Positions 26,101-32,657 of a DNA stretch of 64,000 nucleotides are shown piece after piece. Below the pieces are notes generated by a model. It made no database searches, had not been told where the DNA came from, and saw nothing but the letters and a program-made list of their open reading frames with translations. Positions within the stretch are counted from its first letter, which is position 1. Each line of letters opens with the position of its first letter. Origin of the DNA: an uncultured Prevotellaceae bacterium (GTDB taxonomy: Bacteria > Bacteroidota > Bacteroidia > Bacteroidales > Bacteroidaceae); NCBI GenBank assembly GCA_937877605.1, contig CALFJA010000076.1:1-64000 (forward strand), read 5' to 3'. Made by a program: the position numbers and the translations under genes.

Positions 26101-26730
26101 GGCTACGGCGGTCTCGACCATGTCATTGCATGCGGTGAGGATGTCAATCTGCTCGTGCTTGACACAGAGGTTTACTCCAATACTGGCGGACAGTCGTCGA
26201 AGGCTACCCCGCTGGGTGCCATTGCACAGTTTGCCGCACAAGGAAAGCGCATCCGCAAGAAGGACCTCGGTTTGATTGCAACCACCTACGGCTATGTCTA
26301 TGTTGCCCAGGTGGCCATGGGTGCCGACAACGCACAATGCCTAAAAGCCATCCGCGAGGCAGAGGCTTATCCCGGACCGTCGCTCGTGATTGCCTACGCA
26401 CCTTGCATCAACCACGGCCTGAAAATCAAGGGTGGTATGGGTCGCAGCCAGGCAGAAGAAGCTCGTGCAGTTGAGTGTGGCTACTGGCATCTGTGGCGCT
26501 ACAACCCACAGTTGGCCGAAGAGGGCAAGAACCCGTTCTCACTCGACTCGAAGGAGCCGCAGTGGGAGAAGTTCCGCGACTTCCTCCTGGGCGAAGTACG
26601 CTATCTGTCTGTACAGAAAGCCTTCCCCAACGAGGCCGACGAACTCTTTGCCGAGGCCGAGCGCATGGCTAAACTGCGCTACCAAAGCTATGTTCGCAAG
26701 ACAAAGGAAGACTGGACCGAACAGGTATAA
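23149..26730 (+). CDS. nifJ: Pyruvate:ferredoxin (flavodoxin) oxidoreductase
   Basis: The 1193-residue single-chain enzyme oxidises pyruvate to acetyl-CoA and CO2, reducing ferredoxin or flavodoxin. Domain order matches the family: N-terminal pyrimidine-binding domain with YPITPSSPMAEH, TPP-associated domain II, gamma domain, two 4Fe-4S clusters near residues 694 (CIQCNKCAYVCPHA) and 747 (CLGCGNCADVCPGNP), CSGCGETPY near 823 for the proximal cluster, and the TPP-binding GGDGASYDIGYGGLDH near 977. It fits an anaerobic lifestyle. An AT-rich leader with AGTAAATC repeats precedes the start. Confidence 0.97.
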   Translation: MAKVKKFITCDGNEAAAHISYMFSEVAAIYPITPSSPMAEHVDEWAARGRKNLFGQTVSVQEMQSEGGAAGALHGALQAGALTTTFTASQGLLLMIPNMYKIAGEMLPCVFDVSARTLASHSLCIFGDHQDVMACRQTGFAMFCSGSVQEVMDLTAVPHLATLKTNIPFVNFFDGFRTSHEYHKIEMMEQEDIEKLLDPDDIKRFRDRALSPERPVTRGTAENPETFFTHREACNKAYENVPEVVEHYLGKISEITGREYHLFSYYGAEDADRIIILMGSASEAAREAIDYLNAQGQKVGMVSVHLYRPFSVKHLLAAVPKTVKRIAVLDRTKEPGAEGEPLYLDVKSAFYDVDDKPLIVGGRYGLGSADTTPAKIIAVFNNLALNEPKNHFTVGIVDDVTFSSLPEVEEIPMGGAGTFEAKFYGLGADGTVGANKNSVKIIGDNTDKYCQAYFSYDSKKSGGFTCSHLRFGDTPIRSTYLVNTPNFVACHVQAYLNMYDVIRGLQKNGTFLLNTIFDGEELVNFIPNRVKRYFAQNNITVYYINATKIAQEIGLGNRTNTILQSAFFRITGVIPVNLAVEQMKKFIVKSYGKKGEDVVNMNYAAVDRGGEYKQLAVDPAWASLADDAKVEDDAPAFVKELVRPINAQSGDLLKVSDFVKHDTVDGSWENGTAAWEKRGVEAFVPVWNKENCIQCNKCAYVCPHAAIRPFVLTDEELAGFNALDTIEMKAPAAMKGMHFRIETSVLDCLGCGNCADVCPGNPKLGKALSMVPFNPDTDEMKQEARNWDKLVRDVKSKQDLVDIKANVKNSQFATPLFEFSGACSGCGETPYVKLISQLFGDREMVANATGCSSIYSASIPSTPYCKNEKGQGPAFDNSLFEDFCEFGMGMVLGNKKMKERVSMLLREATADENCPAEFKSLAEEWIEKQNDADETKRLAALLKPFIAGGAEIGCPHCKELQTLEHYLIKRSQWIIGGDGASYDIGYGGLDHVIACGEDVNLLVLDTEVYSNTGGQSSKATPLGAIAQFAAQGKRIRKKDLGLIATTYGYVYVAQVAMGADNAQCLKAIREAEAYPGPSLVIAYAPCINHGLKIKGGMGRSQAEEARAVECGYWHLWRYNPQLAEEGKNPFSLDSKEPQWEKFRDFLLGEVRYLSVQKAFPNEADELFAEAERMAKLRYQSYVRKTKEDWTEQV

Positions 26731-26753
26731 AAGTCTGCCTGCTATCTAATATG

Positions 26754-26789
26754 AAAACCGCCCGAGGGTTAAAATCCTCGGGCGGTTTT
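26754..26789 (+). terminator. nifJ: Intrinsic terminator of nifJ
   Basis: Arms AAAACCGCCCGAGG (26754-26767) and CCTCGGGCGGTTTT (26776-26789) form a 14-bp perfect stem followed by T residues. It also faces the convergent ndk gene. Confidence 0.9.
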
Positions 26790-26832
26790 TCTTTAGCGCA
26801 ATAAGAGCTTTGTCTCTGCGTGGACTTCAGGC

Positions 26833-27294
26833 CTATCCTTCGCCATCGCCGTAGATGAATGCGCGGGCACCGCTCTCGTAGTCGAAGATTTCCTCGGGGA
26901 GGAAGAAGCGGCGCAACTCAATAGCTGCATTCTCCACGGAATCGGATGCATGGACAATGTTCTGCTGATTGCTCATTGAATAATCACCGCGAATAGTGCC
27001 GGGAGCGGCTAGCCGACCGTTGGTCACGCCCGTCATGGTGCGTACCACCTGTACGGCATCCACACCCTCGATGGCCAAGGCTACCACAGGCGAAGCCTGC
27101 ATGGAGGCTGCCAGCGACGGGAAGAAAGGCTTGTCGACGAGATGGGCATAGTGTTCGCGCAGGATTTCATCGGACAACTGCATCATTTTCAAACCTGCAA
27201 TGCGCAGTCCGCGGCGTTCAAAGCGATGCAGCACCTCACCGATGAGGTGGCGCTGAACGCAACTGGGTTTCAAAAGTACGAGTGTTTTTTCCAT
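26833..27294 (-). CDS. ndk: Nucleoside diphosphate kinase
   Basis: The 153-residue enzyme transfers the gamma-phosphate between nucleoside tri- and diphosphates through a phospho-His. The signature NIVHASDS carries the active His near residue 113; KPSCVQR at the N-terminus and MTGVTNGRLAAPGTIRGD at the nucleotide site are conserved. Length is typical for bacterial enzymes. It is monocistronic. A TACCTTTG box lies on the minus strand about 24 nt before the ATG. Confidence 0.96.
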   Translation of the reverse strand: MEKTLVLLKPSCVQRHLIGEVLHRFERRGLRIAGLKMMQLSDEILREHYAHLVDKPFFPSLAASMQASPVVALAIEGVDAVQVVRTMTGVTNGRLAAPGTIRGDYSMSNQQNIVHASDSVENAAIELRRFFLPEEIFDYESGARAFIYGDGEG

Positions 27295-27396
27295 GGTTCC
27301 ATGATTATGAGGTTCTTTGCAAAGGTAATTCTATTTCTTGAAACAACCAAACAAATGCCGATTCGTGACCCTCATATTCCGCCTCTGCAACAGGCG

Positions 27397-27484
27397 TTTT
27401 CCAAAAGAGGCCCAAACGCAATGCATTTGAGCCCCAAACAGCGTGCATTTGGGCGGCAGTTGGAATGCGTTTGAGCCCCAAATG
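27397..27484. repeat. Dispersed palindromic repeat, copy D
   Basis: The copy begins TTTTCCAAAAGAGGCCC and contains CAAACGCAATGCATTTGAGC, a divergent GTGCATTTGGGCGG and GCGTTTGAGCCCCAAATG. It lies between the ndk promoter region and the terminator of the metal ATPase operon. Confidence 0.8.
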
Positions 27485-27518
27485 AAAAATGCGCACCAAG
27501 CAGTTGGTGCGCATTTTT
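27485..27518. terminator. Bidirectional terminator downstream of the metal ATPase gene
   Basis: Arms AAAAATGCGCACCAA (27485-27499) and TTGGTGCGCATTTTT (27504-27518) form a 15-bp perfect stem with loop GCAG and T-rich sides in both directions. It lies about 50 nt past the P-type ATPase stop. Confidence 0.85.
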
Positions 27519-27569
27519 ATAATATGCTGATATTCAGCCTGTTGCTTCCTTCAGCAAAATTCTCGGAAT

Positions 27570-29483
27570 TTATTGTTTCAATGCCCTCATGGCGTTGAGC
27601 ACACAGAGCACCATGACACCCACATCGGCAAAGGCCGCCATCCACATGGAGGCAAAACCGAGCACCGCCAGCAGCAGAACGAGGACCTTGATGCCTATGG
27701 CGAAGACAATGTTCTGCCCTGCTATGCGCAGCGTCTTACGGGCAACGGCCATGGCTGTGGCTATTTTCATCGGGTTGTCGTCCATGAGTACGACATCGGC
27801 CGCCTCGATGGCAGCATCGGAACCCAGTCCACCCATTGCCACGCCGACATCGGCCCGTGCCAGCACCGGAGCATCGTTGATACCGTCGCCAACGAAAGCC
27901 AGAGCCTGTCCGGCGGACAATTCTGCCTGCAAGCGCTCCACTTGGGTCACCTTTTCGTCGGGGAGGAGTCCGGCATGGTGCTCATCCACCCCAACAGCAG
28001 CGGCAACACTGTCGGCCACTTGAGCATGGTCGCCGGTGAGCATGACCGTCTTTCGCACGCCCTGCTCCTTGAGAAGCCGGATGGCTAAAGCAGCTTCGGG
28101 TTTTATCTGGTCGGTGATGACTATATGACCGGCATAGACACCATTGATGGCCACATGGACAATGGTGCCCGGATGGTGGCAGGGATGCCAGTCAACCTGC
28201 AACGCCTGCATCATCTTCTCATTGCCCACGCAGACCGTGTGCCCGTTCACATTGGCACGGATGCCCTGACCGGCAATCTCGGTAATGTCCTTCACGGCAC
28301 AGTCGTCGGCCTCGTTGGGATAAGCCGCACGCAGCGAAAGGGCGATGGGATGGGTGCTGTGGCGCTCAACATGCGCGGCAAGGTGAAGGAGATGATGTTC
28401 GTCTATGCGTTCGGGATGGACGGCGCGGACCTTGAAGATCCCCTGGGTGAGCGTGCCTGTCTTGTCGAAAACAACGGTCTGCACCTTGGAGAGCACATCC
28501 AAATAGGTGGCACCCTTCACCAGAATGCCTTTTCTCGAAGCCCCGCCTATGCCTGCAAAGAAAGTGAGGGGAACACTGATGACCAGTGCACAGGGGCAGG
28601 ACACCACCAGGAAGGTCAGGGCACGGCTGAGCCACAAGGAGAAACTGGCGGAATAACTGGCACTGAAGCATGGGAACAGGAATGCTACTAACAATGCCAG
28701 ACACACCACCAGTGGGGTGTATACCCTTGCAAAGCGATGGATGAAAGTCTCGGCCTTCGATTTCTTCTCACCGGAATGTTCAACCAGTTGGATGATCCTG
28801 GCTACGGTGGACTCGGCATACGCCTTGGTGGTCCGTACCTTAATAAGTCCGGCAGCATTGATACAGCCCGACTGGACCTCGTCGCCCACAGTGATGTCTC
28901 GCGGCATCGACTCGCCCGTCAGCGCCATGGTGTTCATGCTGGAAGTGCCTTCCACGACGATTCCGTCGAGTGGTACTTTCTCTCCGGGCCGTATCTGGAT
29001 AATACTTCCCACGGCAACGGCATCGGGTGAGACGGTGGTCAGGCCTTTGCCGTCGACCACGGTGGCGCTATCCGGGCGGATATCCATCAGGTGGGCAATG
29101 GAACGGCGGCTCTGTCCCTCGGCATAGTCCTCGAAGAGTTCGCCCACTTGAAAGAACAACATGACGAACACAGCCTCGGCAAAGGCGTTCTCCATGCCCG
29201 GCAGAAAACCGATGGAAAGTGCACCAATGGTGGCAATGGCCATGAGCAAGTGCTCGTTGAAAGGTTCGGCATGGGCTATTCCCTCAACCGCCTCGCTCAG
29301 GATATCGTAGGCTATGAGCAAGTAGGGAACCAGATAGAGCAGGAGCAATTGCCAAAGAGGGAGCGCACAGGTCTTTTCCACTACAATGCTGCCTACGAGC
29401 AGGACGGCAGTGATGACTACGCGGACAAGTTTGCCATTGATATGGCCGTGATGATCATCGTGATGATGCGTATGTTCTGACAT
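27570..29483 (-). CDS. Heavy-metal P1B-type ATPase (Zn/Cd/Co exporter-like)
   Basis: The 637-residue inner-membrane pump has a His-rich N-terminus (HTHHHDDHHGHIN) in place of the usual HMA domain, eight expected membrane helices, the metal-site motif SCPCALVIS near residue 295, phosphorylation site DKTGTLTQG near 339 and hinge GDGINDAP. CPC plus a His-rich tail suggests export of Zn2+, Cd2+ or Co2+; Cu+ is less likely without HMA domains. The ATG at 29483 is preferred. A Fur-family gene lies directly upstream, and a palindrome with promoter boxes lies between them, so metal-responsive repression is likely (inference). Confidence 0.9.
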   Translation of the reverse strand: MSEHTHHHDDHHGHINGKLVRVVITAVLLVGSIVVEKTCALPLWQLLLLYLVPYLLIAYDILSEAVEGIAHAEPFNEHLLMAIATIGALSIGFLPGMENAFAEAVFVMLFFQVGELFEDYAEGQSRRSIAHLMDIRPDSATVVDGKGLTTVSPDAVAVGSIIQIRPGEKVPLDGIVVEGTSSMNTMALTGESMPRDITVGDEVQSGCINAAGLIKVRTTKAYAESTVARIIQLVEHSGEKKSKAETFIHRFARVYTPLVVCLALLVAFLFPCFSASYSASFSLWLSRALTFLVVSCPCALVISVPLTFFAGIGGASRKGILVKGATYLDVLSKVQTVVFDKTGTLTQGIFKVRAVHPERIDEHHLLHLAAHVERHSTHPIALSLRAAYPNEADDCAVKDITEIAGQGIRANVNGHTVCVGNEKMMQALQVDWHPCHHPGTIVHVAINGVYAGHIVITDQIKPEAALAIRLLKEQGVRKTVMLTGDHAQVADSVAAAVGVDEHHAGLLPDEKVTQVERLQAELSAGQALAFVGDGINDAPVLARADVGVAMGGLGSDAAIEAADVVLMDDNPMKIATAMAVARKTLRIAGQNIVFAIGIKVLVLLLAVLGFASMWMAAFADVGVMVLCVLNAMRALKQ

Positions 29484-29525
29484 AATACTATTGCTTTTAG
29501 AGTGATACTTACCTGTTTTCGGCAA

Positions 29526-29566
29526 CAAAGTTAAGCAATAGTGAATGCAACCTGGTTGCAAAGTTA
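29526..29566 (-). promoter_or_regulatory. Palindromic operator over the metal ATPase promoter
   Basis: TGCAACC-T-GGTTGCA (29546-29560) is a perfect 7-1-7 inverted repeat, the geometry of Fur-family boxes. Two minus-strand -7 boxes TAACTTTG lie at 29566-29559, overlapping the palindrome and the stop codon of the regulator gene, and at 29533-29526. Binding there would block either promoter. The identity of the binding protein is inferred from the adjacent Fur-family gene. Confidence 0.6.
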
Positions 29567-29983
29567 TCTGCCTGCGCAATCCTGACAGACACCACGCAGG
29601 ATATATGTCACCTCCGAGAGGGTGTAACCTTCAGGCAGAGACACCTGCGGAACGGCGATGTCGTCAAGGCAAAAGGTGTGTTGGCATCGCTCGCAGAAGA
29701 AATGAACATGGCGGTCGTCATCTACATCGCTGTGGCGTGAGAGACACAGTTCATAGCGCACACCATCTGCCCCACCCTCAATGGCATGTACCAAATGGCA
29801 CTGACGGAAAAGGGTCAGGGCACGGAAAATGCTTGACTTGTCAACAGTGAGGAGGCGTTTCTCCAAATCACCGAGCGACAACGGTCGACCGGCTGCAGCC
29901 AACGCCTTGACAATGAGCAGGCGGTTGGCCGTGGGACGGATGGAGTGCTGCTCCAAAAGGGCTATGTATTGTGATGCTGACAT
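29564..29983 (-). CDS. Fur-family metal-responsive regulator
   Basis: The 139-residue protein has the Fur winged helix (HSIRPTANRLLIVKALAAAG, SSIFRALTLFRQCHLVH) and a C-terminal dimerisation and metal domain with HVHFFCERCQHTFCLDD and a closing CQDC, giving two CxxC pairs for structural Zn. The ATG at 29983 lies 9 nt after a TACTTTTG box, which excludes a TTG four codons upstream. Its position before the P-type ATPase suggests it controls metal export; whether it is Zur-, Fur- or PerR-like cannot be decided. The operator-like palindrome lies just past its stop. Confidence 0.87.
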   Translation of the reverse strand: MSASQYIALLEQHSIRPTANRLLIVKALAAAGRPLSLGDLEKRLLTVDKSSIFRALTLFRQCHLVHAIEGGADGVRYELCLSRHSDVDDDRHVHFFCERCQHTFCLDDIAVPQVSLPEGYTLSEVTYILRGVCQDCAGR

Positions 29984-30137
29984 ATAACAAGGCAAAAGTA
30001 AGCAAAGTTGAGGACAGAGAAAAATCTATTGAATTGTTTTGTGTTAAAACATGCAAAAAAGTACAACATTTGAACGCATAGGCCGTTATTTCATCAACTA
30101 ACTTTTCACATTTATACAAAAACCAAAACACATTAAC

Positions 30138-30722
30138 ATGAAAAAACTATTGATTGTATGCCTTGCTATGATTGCATTGGTGTTCGCCAGCTGTACTAAA
30201 GACAACAGCGAAGCCGCCATCGAGCAGGTAAAGAATGCCATTGAGCAGAAAGATGCCAATGTGCTGAAAGACGCTCTGAACAATGCCAGTGAAATGTTCC
30301 AGAAACTCGTTGCCGAGAATCCCGAGCAGGCAAAGTCGCTGTTCACCACCCTGCAGAATCTGCTGAAGGAAAATGCCGATAAAATCAAGGCCTTCGTAGG
30401 CGACAATGCCGCCGTAAACCTGGGACTTGCTGCATTTACCGAGACCTCGGCCGACGAAGCCATTGAGAATGTTCAGAAACTGTTCAACCAGAAAGAAGCC
30501 GTAGAAGGTGCCGTAGAAGAGGTGAAGGATGCTGCCGACAAAACCAAGGAAGCCATTGAGAATGCACCCGAAGCCGCAAAGGAAGCTGCCGAAAAAGCCG
30601 TTGAAGACACCAAGAACAAGGTCAACGAGAAGGTGAACCAGGAAGTGGACAACGCCAAGGCAAAAGCCAACGAGAACATTGACAAGGGCGTGAACGATGT
30701 AAAGAAGAAACTTGGTCTCTAA
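30138..30722 (+). CDS. Alanine/lysine/glutamate-rich helical lipoprotein
   Basis: The 194-residue protein has a lipoprotein signal with lipobox VFASC (Cys at residue 19). The mature part is almost wholly amphipathic helix rich in Ala, Lys, Glu and Asn, with 11-residue-like repeats such as AAEKAVEDTKNKVNEKVNQE in its last 70 residues, recalling LEA or apolipoprotein-type helices. The function is unknown; a periplasmic envelope-associated role is conjecture. It is monocistronic with a strong terminator. Confidence 0.8.
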   Translation: MKKLLIVCLAMIALVFASCTKDNSEAAIEQVKNAIEQKDANVLKDALNNASEMFQKLVAENPEQAKSLFTTLQNLLKENADKIKAFVGDNAAVNLGLAAFTETSADEAIENVQKLFNQKEAVEGAVEEVKDAADKTKEAIENAPEAAKEAAEKAVEDTKNKVNEKVNQEVDNAKAKANENIDKGVNDVKKKLGL

Positions 30723-30748
30723 GCCTATCATTCCGATTGTAACAATAT

Positions 30749-30784
30749 AAAAGAACGCACATGCGCATGCATGTGCGTTCTTTT
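30749..30784 (+). terminator. Intrinsic terminator of the helical lipoprotein gene
   Basis: Arms AAAAGAACGCACAT (30749-30762) and ATGTGCGTTCTTTT (30771-30784) form a 14-bp stem with loop GCGCATGC, with T residues following. It also faces the convergent DUF4293 gene. Confidence 0.88.
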
Positions 30785-30816
30785 ATTATATGAGTACTGC
30801 TAACGATGGGATGTGC

Positions 30817-31284
30817 CTATCTGATTCGGTCGGCTGCCCTCACTAACCGCTCGTCGGCCAGAACACCACGACGGGCAAGGTAGAGCAAGACCACTGCAAT
30901 GAAGGGAAGTCCCATGCCTGGTTTCAGGGCAAACACCGTACCCTCAATGCCTACAAGATAGCCGTAGACAAAATACAGGACATACCAGACTGCACAGAGA
31001 AAAATGGACGCTGAGCAGAGTTTGGCCTGCAGTTTCCTGTTCTTAAACAAGAAGATGGCCGCCAAGGCGATGATGCAGACAAGCACCAAGACCAGAAACA
31101 GCGGTGACGACTGGTGGAGAAAGGGTACCTGCAATGACGGATTCGTGGTGACAATGGCCAGGTTAAACATCGTGGCATCCACACCCATAGCCTCCGGATG
31201 GAACACGCCGACCGGCATGGTCAGGCACAGGCACAGCACCACTACTGCCAAGAAAAGGTAAATGGTTTGTATGCGTTGAATCAT
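30817..31284 (-). CDS. DUF4293 family membrane protein
   Basis: The 155-residue protein has four predicted membrane helices, starting MIQRIQTIYLFLAVVVLCLC, which is the usual DUF4293 N-terminus. Function unknown. In Bacteroidetes the gene commonly follows the Rpb6-like subunit gene, as here, 43 nt away, so it is the third gene of the bamD operon. Confidence 0.85.
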   Translation of the reverse strand: MIQRIQTIYLFLAVVVLCLCLTMPVGVFHPEAMGVDATMFNLAIVTTNPSLQVPFLHQSSPLFLVLVLVCIIALAAIFLFKNRKLQAKLCSASIFLCAVWYVLYFVYGYLVGIEGTVFALKPGMGLPFIAVVLLYLARRGVLADERLVRAADRIR

Positions 31285-31327
31285 TTCGAAGGAAATTTGG
31301 GTTCAACAAACGGGATATGCTGTCTTT

Positions 31328-31663
31328 TCAAAGCTCCTCTTCCTGCTCTTTTGAAGGATCGCGATAGTAGATTTCATCCTCTATGAACTCCTCTGTTGCC
31401 AGCAGCGACGGTTTGGGAAGTTTCTCGTAGTAGCGGGAGATTTCTATTTGCTCACGGTTTTCGAAAACCTCTTCCAGCGTGTCGCTGTAGGAAGCGAACT
31501 CCTGCAGCTTCTTGTTCAGGTCCTGCTTGATTTCAGTTGAAATCTGGTTGGCACGCTTGCCGATAATTGCAACGCTCTCATAGATGTTGTCTGTGTCCTT
31601 GCAAAGGTCCATGATGTTGCGGGTAACGGTGTTGGTCGGGGCTTTTGATTTCTTGTAGTCCAT
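31328..31663 (-). CDS. RNA polymerase omega-like (Rpb6) subunit
   Basis: The 111-residue protein has the Bacteroidetes Rpb6/omega layout: N-terminal DYKKSKAPTNTVTRNI, core NIYESVAIIGKRANQI with the conserved AxxxxKRANQ helix, and an acidic C-terminal tail. It should bind the beta-prime subunit and assist RNA polymerase assembly. The ATG at 31663 gives this canonical start. It follows bamD by 44 nt. Confidence 0.88.
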   Translation of the reverse strand: MDYKKSKAPTNTVTRNIMDLCKDTDNIYESVAIIGKRANQISTEIKQDLNKKLQEFASYSDTLEEVFENREQIEISRYYEKLPKPSLLATEEFIEDEIYYRDPSKEQEEEL

Positions 31664-31707
31664 GTTGTATCTTGTTTTTATAATTGTTCTTGATTTTCTG
31701 AATACGG

Positions 31708-32532
31708 TTAGTCCTTTGTAAATTCCTTGCAATGCTTGATGTAGCGCTCGGCAGTAGCGCGGTCCTTCGAGTCAGGATATTCGTTAATAAATCCATAGCA
31801 CTCGTCTTCTGCATCCTGATAGCGCTCGAGTTTTTTCTCTTCAACGCTCTGTTGGGCCAATTCGTACTTGCTTTTCATAATCAGCACTGCGAAGTCTTCA
31901 CGCATGGAGGTGTATGGATAGTCCTTCAGGGCATTCTGTGCGGTGATGATACAGGCCTCGTAATTGTTCCCGCCATTAGTGCAATTGCCGAAATACGAGC
32001 CCAAATCGTAATAGAGCTTGGCGGAATGGAGTTCCTTTTTCACCAGTTTATCCTGCAAGTCGAACAAACGCTGCTGTGCTGTCTGCTTCAACTTTGCATC
32101 TGGGAACAGGTCGAGATACTCCTGAAACGCAGCTATGGCAGATATGGTCTGCGACTGGTCAAGCCGCGGTTCCGGTGTCCCGTCAAACAAACTCTGTCCT
32201 ACATAGAACTCGGCCATCTCCGCATAAGTACCTTTGGGATACGACTGATAGTATTTCTTGAAGGCCTGGGCGGCGTCCTCGTAGTTCTTTGTGCAGTATT
32301 GCGACATTGCAAGCATATAAAGGCACTCCTCACCGTTGTCCGTTCCCTTCTCATAGTGAACCAAGTCGGCAAGCAGCAGCATCGCACGCTGATATTTCCC
32401 CGTGGCAAAACATTGCTTGGCATACTCGTACTTGTAATTATAGTCGTTCGACTTCAGCACACGGTTGTACTCCTGTGCACAACCAGAGAGCATGAAAACA
32501 ATTACGATCAGGGGAAGGATTGTTCTTTTCAT
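31708..32532 (-). CDS. bamD: BamD outer-membrane assembly lipoprotein
   Basis: The 274-residue lipoprotein (lipobox MLSGC, Cys at residue 18) is built of TPR-like helical pairs, with recognisable repeats around YQRAMLLLADLVHYEKGTD, ALYMLAMSQYCTKNYEDA-like and YPKGTYAEMAEFYVGQ. It is an essential part of the BAM complex that folds beta-barrels in the outer membrane. The ATG at 32532 is the start preceding the signal peptide. It leads the operon with the RNA polymerase subunit and DUF4293 genes. Confidence 0.93.
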   Translation of the reverse strand: MKRTILPLIVIVFMLSGCAQEYNRVLKSNDYNYKYEYAKQCFATGKYQRAMLLLADLVHYEKGTDNGEECLYMLAMSQYCTKNYEDAAQAFKKYYQSYPKGTYAEMAEFYVGQSLFDGTPEPRLDQSQTISAIAAFQEYLDLFPDAKLKQTAQQRLFDLQDKLVKKELHSAKLYYDLGSYFGNCTNGGNNYEACIITAQNALKDYPYTSMREDFAVLIMKSKYELAQQSVEEKKLERYQDAEDECYGFINEYPDSKDRATAERYIKHCKEFTKD

Positions 32533-32642
32533 ACGCCTAATTTTGAATTGCAAAATTAAGAAGAAATACTTTATCGGCAAAGCGTTGATGCCGTTTTTAG
32601 CAAAAATTCAGTGATTTTTAAGCATCTTAAAGGGTTTTTCCG

Positions 32643-32650
32643 TAATTTTG
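32643..32650 (+). promoter_or_regulatory. uvrB: -7 box of uvrB with a very short leader
   Basis: TAATTTTG ends 7 nt before the uvrB ATG at 32658, so the mRNA should have a leader of zero to a few bases. Confidence 0.55.
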
Positions 32651-32657
32651 CAATTCC

